From the NCBI GenBank assembly GCA_963668535.1, contig OY764867.1, positions 2,294,001 through 2,358,000 on the forward strand: DNA of 64,000 nucleotides, in the 5' to 3' direction. Source of the DNA: F22 sp963668535. GTDB lineage: Bacteria; Bacteroidota; Bacteroidia; Bacteroidales; Bacteroidaceae. Made by a program: the position numbers and the translations under genes. Below are positions 60,704 to 64,000 of this stretch, piece by piece (position 1 is the stretch's first letter; every line of letters starts with the position of its first letter). The notes beneath the pieces were generated by a model. That model searched no databases. It was not told the DNA's origin and saw only the letters and a program-made list of their open reading frames with translations.

Positions 60704-62737
60704 TTAGTATTGAGATAACAAGTAAGCAATATTATAGAATAACCGATAAGTTTGCAGTTGCTCTTTAGTTGTTGTTCTTTTTATTTCAAACTTCAATTGG
60801 TGTATGCAGTTGCTTAACGTGTCCTTATTGGATGCTCCCGTCATGTGCATTCTGATGGTTTGTTCAACTTGCTTTAATAAATCATTTTGTGACAACTGAC
60901 TATGCCGGTGTGCCCCTAGAGCAGATATGTACGATAGTAAGGCATGATTTTGATAAGCGTGCCGCATCAATAGCTCTACACTTTCCTGTCCTTTTCTTGG
61001 TTCTATGATAATGCTACGTCTAGCTTGGGTGATAGCGTTGTCAGCAATATGTGCTTTTCTTCTAACCACACGATATGCCAAGTCGTCGTTTTCGATACCA
61101 GCATGCCACTGCTGCATGATAGCATCGAAATAGGCAACATTCGCATGCATGGCTGTGTCCATAAGGGCAGGAAGTCGCTTGTGTTGCCAATCGGGCCATA
61201 ATAATCGCATGACTCCAAAACTGAGTACAGCGCCAATGCAAGTGTCCACTAGTCGTGGCCATAATATACTCCATCCACCAGTACCGTCTAGTGCACTGGC
61301 TTCTAAAACAAACATGGTGATAAAGATGACTGCTACTGCATAATTTTTAGGCAACCACCAGAAGAACGCAAATGTGGCAGCTAGAAGCATCACTAAATGT
61401 CCCAGCGATGTAGGAAGTAGAATAAGTGCTGTCGCACCTAAGATTAGCCCCAGAATCGTTCCTGCTACACGTTGAGAAAGTCGCCTTCTAGTTTCTCTAT
61501 AACTTGTTTGACTCACAAATAGAGCCGTAAGTGGAATCCATTCAGGAGTCTGAAAATGCCCCAGATATCCGATCATTGTACCGATCACAAAGCATAAACT
61601 AAGTCTGATGGCATATCGCATTCTGGAATCGCTTAGATTGATTTGACTGATCAACCTCTGCCATGCACTTCGTTCTTCTTTTTCAAGTTCAGGCATAGCG
61701 GTATAGTCTACCTGCTCATTGATTTTAGATAAGTTGATGTGCGACCGCCATAAGTTGTGCAATAACAACTCTAGATTCTGATTTGACGTTTGAGGCAACT
61801 GCTTGATCCTATTTTCTAGCGACTCTATTAGCCACGAGATAGCTACTGGATGTTCATATTCTTTTTCATCTCGTATATATTCGGCCACCAAACGACTCGC
61901 GTGACTTAATTGGTGCATCAGTTCGGCGATGCCTTGTAAGATGTCCGTGTAGGTCTTGTCTTTAGCCAATTGTTCGTAGAAGTCATGGCTCGAAGTTGCT
62001 CGTTCATGTAAACTTTGTAGCAACATAAATTGCTGCATATAGATCATGAGTTTTTCTTGATTGTCATATTGTCCATAGTTGTTGAGCACATCCTTGGCGT
62101 TTTCTAGAGCAGCGACAACGGCTAGGTTTTTATCCGCTTGTTGTTCACGCACATACCGTGCATCTGGATGAATCAATAATCGACTTTTAACCTCCAGATA
62201 ATCAGCCAATGCTTCATACCCTCTAGCTAAATGTTTGGCCAGTGGTTTGCGTGGTGCCCGCACCAATAATATCCAAGACAAGACACTATAGACGATAGCC
62301 CCTATATTGAGTAGGAGAGGTTTCACATACCAAGCTTCCTTAGATGAGAATACAATCGTAGCATAGATACTGATCAGAATAGCTCCATAACTAATAGCTC
62401 GTAGATGTTGTGAGATACCCCCTATCAAGACAAATGCCATTGCACTTACCCCTAATCCTATAGTAAAGAGCACTGGGTATGGTTTGAGTAAAGAGGCGCA
62501 ACACGTCGTTATGGTAAATCCCACCAACATGACAATCATACTTCGTGTCCTACTGATAGGATGTTCGTCACGTTGAGAGATGGCGGCAGCCACAACACCA
62601 AGTGCAGCAGCTAATCCCCAGTTGATTTGTTGAATCAAGAAAAATGGAAGAACAACAATAAACACACTTATAGTGATCCATAAGGGAGATTCTACTGTCG
62701 TATATATTTTATGAAGGCGTTCTTTGTTTATTGTCAT
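60704..62737 (-). CDS. FUSC/YccS-family integral membrane protein
   Basis: 677 aa. Two blocks of hydrophobic helices at about residues 17-170 (WITISVFIVVLPFFLI, GLAAALGVVAAAIS, SAMAFVLIGGISQHL) and 380-520 (RLSLCFVIGTMIGYLGHFQTP, ILGLILGATALILLPTSL, AVIFITMFVLEASAL), with soluble helical parts between and after. This is the layout of YccS/FUSC proteins, related to aromatic acid efflux AaeB. The substrate is unknown. A TATATTTG -7 box lies on the minus strand at 62766-62773, 29 bp upstream. Convergent with the lipoprotein gene. Confidence 0.88.
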   Translation of the reverse strand: MTINKERLHKIYTTVESPLWITISVFIVVLPFFLIQQINWGLAAALGVVAAAISQRDEHPISRTRSMIVMLVGFTITTCCASLLKPYPVLFTIGLGVSAMAFVLIGGISQHLRAISYGAILISIYATIVFSSKEAWYVKPLLLNIGAIVYSVLSWILLVRAPRKPLAKHLARGYEALADYLEVKSRLLIHPDARYVREQQADKNLAVVAALENAKDVLNNYGQYDNQEKLMIYMQQFMLLQSLHERATSSHDFYEQLAKDKTYTDILQGIAELMHQLSHASRLVAEYIRDEKEYEHPVAISWLIESLENRIKQLPQTSNQNLELLLHNLWRSHINLSKINEQVDYTAMPELEKEERSAWQRLISQINLSDSRMRYAIRLSLCFVIGTMIGYLGHFQTPEWIPLTALFVSQTSYRETRRRLSQRVAGTILGLILGATALILLPTSLGHLVMLLAATFAFFWWLPKNYAVAVIFITMFVLEASALDGTGGWSILWPRLVDTCIGAVLSFGVMRLLWPDWQHKRLPALMDTAMHANVAYFDAIMQQWHAGIENDDLAYRVVRRKAHIADNAITQARRSIIIEPRKGQESVELLMRHAYQNHALLSYISALGAHRHSQLSQNDLLKQVEQTIRMHMTGASNKDTLSNCIHQLKFEIKRTTTKEQLQTYRLFYNIAYLLSQY

Positions 62738-62863
62738 AGTCTATTGTAGCTAAAAAGATACTAGACAAATATAATTAGAATCTGATGAAATGTCTCTGAT
62801 GAATGAGAGAATTATTACCCTCAGTACTTATTTTGCACAAAATCAAAAAAAAGTAGGATAATA

Positions 62864-62895
62864 TTTGGAATGTAAAAATAAAGTCTTTATCTTTG
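62864..62895 (+). promoter_or_regulatory. Promoter of the tRNA-Tyr/tRNA-Gly operon
   Basis: TTTG at 62864-62867, 20 nt, TATCTTTG at 62888-62895: a consensus Bacteroidetes promoter about 70 bp before tRNA-Tyr. Confidence 0.85.
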
Positions 62896-62966
62896 CATCG
62901 CTTTTGAGAAATAAAGCTCCTGAAATAAGGGTAAATACTCCTGTTTATGGGCTTTTCAATAAAGTC

Positions 62967-63049
62967 GGGCGAATACCAGAGTGGCCAAATGGGGCAGACT
63001 GTAAATCTGCTGTCTTTCGACTTCGGAGGTTCGAATCCTTCTTCGCCCA
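62967..63049 (+). tRNA. tRNA-Tyr (anticodon GTA)
   Basis: 83 nt. Acceptor GGGCGAA pairs with TTCGCCC, anticodon loop CTGTAAA in stem GCAGA/TCTGC, long class II variable arm (TGTCTTTCGACTTCGG region), T-loop GGTTCGAATCC. CCA is not encoded. Confidence 0.97.
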
Positions 63050-63060
63050 CATCTATTTTT

Positions 63061-63133
63061 GCGGAAGTAGCTCAGTTGATAGAGCATCAGCCTTCCAAGC
63101 TGAGGGTCGCGGGTTTGAGCCCCGTCTTCCGCT
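63061..63133 (+). tRNA. tRNA-Gly (anticodon TCC)
   Basis: 73 nt. Acceptor GCGGAAG pairs with CTTCCGC, anticodon stem TCAGC/GCTGA with loop CTTCCAA, T-loop GGGTTTGAGCCCC. It is 11 bp after tRNA-Tyr and cotranscribed. CCA is not encoded. Confidence 0.97.
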
Positions 63134-63155
63134 CACCATAATTCAGATTTAGATA

Positions 63156-63196
63156 GCAGCGTAAAATGATTCGTCATTTTGCGCTGCATTTTTTTT
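63156..63196 (+). terminator. Terminator of the tRNA operon
   Basis: A 14-bp stem (63156-63169 with 63174-63187, one G-U) with loop TTCG, followed by ATTTTTTTT. Confidence 0.92.
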
Positions 63197-63198
63197 CT

Positions 63199-63306
63199 GC
63201 CTTTTTATACAGTTGTGCACACGCCTTAAATATTGATATTCAAGCCTTAGATATTCTGATTTACGCCTTACATGTGCGCATGTACGCCTTGGACGTTTGT
63301 GTAGCC
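63199..63306. repeat. Degenerate tandem repeat, 21-bp period, anchored by GCCTT
   Basis: GCC occurs at 63199, 63223, 63244, 63265, 63286 and 63304, that is with spacings of 24, 21, 21, 21 and 18 bp; the first five read GCCTT. All are in one frame, and in that frame the region reads A-L-x-(I/V)-x-x-x heptads. An open frame of 56 codons (63166-63336) covers it but begins inside the terminator stem, so I do not call a gene. Confidence 0.7.
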
Positions 63307-63405
63307 TCCTTATGTCATTGTAAGCACTCAAGATAAGATATAAAATGGGTGCGTCAAAAATGATATGAACCCCGAAAGTTAGACAAAAAACTTTCGGGGT
63401 TTATT

Positions 63406-63945
63406 ATGATTAAAAAGAAAGCAAGAAAGAAACATACCCCATCAGATTGCCTTCGGTATATGCACATGTTAGAAGATGGAATATCCTTTTCTTCTATCCA
63501 TAGGAACTACGGAATAGGTGAACAGCGACTAAAAGTCTTATGGTCACGCTATCAAAAAGAAGGAATATTAGGCTTGCAAAAACTGCCTAATATTAGGGCT
63601 GACTATGCATTAAAGCGCAAAATTGTTCTTGATATAGAAGAAAACCATATAACTTTGCATGCAGCTTCGTTAAAGTATGGTGCAAGTTCTCAACAGATAA
63701 GTGTATGGTTAAAGACGATGCGCACAGAGGGCATAGATGCACTAAGTAAATGTAAAAAGCGTGGCAGACCTACAGGTATGGGAAGACCAAAAAAGAATAT
63801 AAAGCCACTGACTGAGCTGGAAAGACTCAAGAAAGAAAACGAGGATTTGCGCTTAGAGGTGGCACTGCTAAAAAAAGTGAGAGCCTTAGTAGAAGAAAGG
63901 AAAGCCCGACTACGCGAGATTGGGCACGGACCATCGAAGAACTAA
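63406..63945 (+). CDS. IS3-family transposase OrfA
   Basis: 179 aa. Two HTH regions are visible: residues about 12-45 (PSDCLRYMHMLEDGISFSSI, YGIGEQRLKVLWSRY) and about 70-105 (ITLHAASLKYGASSQQISVWLK). A GRP-rich linker and a leucine-zipper-like coil follow (LTELERLKKENEDLRLEVAL, about 133-152), as in OrfA of the IS150 group. It binds the IS ends. At about residue 155 it meets the A7 stretch where ribosomes are expected to slip into orfB. Confidence 0.92.
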   Translation: MIKKKARKKHTPSDCLRYMHMLEDGISFSSIHRNYGIGEQRLKVLWSRYQKEGILGLQKLPNIRADYALKRKIVLDIEENHITLHAASLKYGASSQQISVWLKTMRTEGIDALSKCKKRGRPTGMGRPKKNIKPLTELERLKKENEDLRLEVALLKKVRALVEERKARLREIGHGPSKN

Positions 63946-64000
63946 GGCAGGAAGGATTCTTTCTTGAGAGTATTCTCGGGAAGGTAAAGATGGCTCGCTC
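63870..64000 (+). CDS. IS3-family transposase OrfB, N-terminal part, reached by -1 frameshift (runs off window)
   Basis: In the frame -1 to orfA, after AAAAAAAG at 63870-63877, the reading continues without stop to the window end (ARTIEELRQEGFFLESILGK then MARS). This resembles the start of IS150-type OrfB before the integrase core. CTA AAA AAA G is a valid slippery site. The DDE core lies outside the window. Confidence 0.75.

Larger units (their letters stand above)
63361..64000 (+). mobile_element. IS3-family (IS150-like) insertion sequence, left part; continues beyond window
   Basis: The left end probably starts TGATATGAACCCCGAAAG at 63361. Inside the end, AACCCCGAAAGTT (63368-63380) and AACTTTCGGGGTT (63389-63401) form a 13-bp hairpin just before orfA, a device known in such elements to block outside transcription and translation. 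orfA and the start of a -1-frame orfB follow. The right end and target duplication are outside the window. Confidence 0.85.

Noticed and set aside
62865..63152. 95-codon open frame over the tRNA genes
   Set aside because: It spans two clear tRNAs and their promoter; random open frame.
63199..63306. CRISPR array
   Set aside because: Only the first five bases are shared, there is no distinct repeat and spacer, and no cas genes are present in the window.
63166..63336. 56-codon frame covering the 21-bp repeat
   Set aside because: It starts inside the tRNA terminator stem and has no promoter; the heptad pattern follows from the DNA period, so I report only the repeat.

Overview
The window looks like a chromosomal segment of a Bacteroidales bacterium (Bacteroides/Phocaeicola/Prevotella-like; I cannot assign a species). 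The evidence is three SusC/SusD-type outer-membrane pairs (one SusC cut by the window edge), a hybrid two-component PUL regulator, lipoproteins with acidic residues after the lipobox Cys, a serine palmitoyltransferase, ribosomal protein S16 with a long Ala/Glu tail, and many promoters of the Bacteroidetes type (TTTG, about 20 nt, TAnnTTTG, most often TATCTTTG).

Layout. 1-11435 (+): the 3' part of a polysaccharide utilization locus with two tandem SusC/SusD pairs, a surface glycan-binding lipoprotein, a GH16 endo-hydrolase and a GH43 enzyme resembling exo-beta-1,3-galactanases. 11716-15314 (-): a compact three-gene operon (class I glutamine amidotransferase, MscS channel, ATP-grasp ligase fused to a degenerate M20 peptidase domain). 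15671-18185: a complete IS21-family element with GCATG target duplication, inserted next to a perfect 66-bp palindrome. 18394-21669 (-): AraC regulator, DUF3737 beta-helix protein and secreted cupin/CMD protein, with repeated TGCGAATATCAAA operator-like sites. 21872-37076 (-): a pectic galactan (beta-1,4-galactan) PUL made of a hybrid two-component regulator, two GH53 galactanases (one apparently periplasmic, one apparently a surface lipoprotein), SusC, SusD, a SusE-like binding protein and a GH2 beta-galactosidase. 37218-41906: exported C1 peptidase, aspS, serine palmitoyltransferase. 42199-47741 (+): arginine/proline operon argR-GNAT-argG-argC-argD-proC. 47945-50322 (-): rpsP, a polyprenyl-phosphate sugar transferase with a receiver-like N-terminus, and a single-domain response regulator. 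50468-58349 (-): trp operon trpB-E-G-D-C-F-A followed closely by an L-asparaginase gene, preceded by a leader peptide with tandem Trp codons and an attenuator. 58445-62737: a DUF308 membrane protein, an exported NodB-like lipoprotein and a FUSC/YccS-type membrane protein. 62967-63133: tRNA-Tyr and tRNA-Gly. 63199-63306: a degenerate 21-bp-period tandem repeat. 63361-end: the left end of an IS3-family element with orfA and frameshifted orfB.

How the genes fit together. The two PULs can be read as a galactan pair: GH53/GH2 for beta-1,4-galactan of type I arabinogalactan and pectin, and GH16/GH43 possibly for beta-1,3-galactan of type II arabinogalactan. The second assignment is inference from GH43 motifs. 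The arg and trp blocks are ordinary amino-acid biosynthesis operons. The trp block carries a readable attenuation system that is absent from simple ORF calls. The least understood parts are the ATP-grasp/pseudo-M20/MscS/amidotransferase operon, the AraC/DUF3737/cupin-CMD cluster with its tandem operators, and the 66-bp palindrome.
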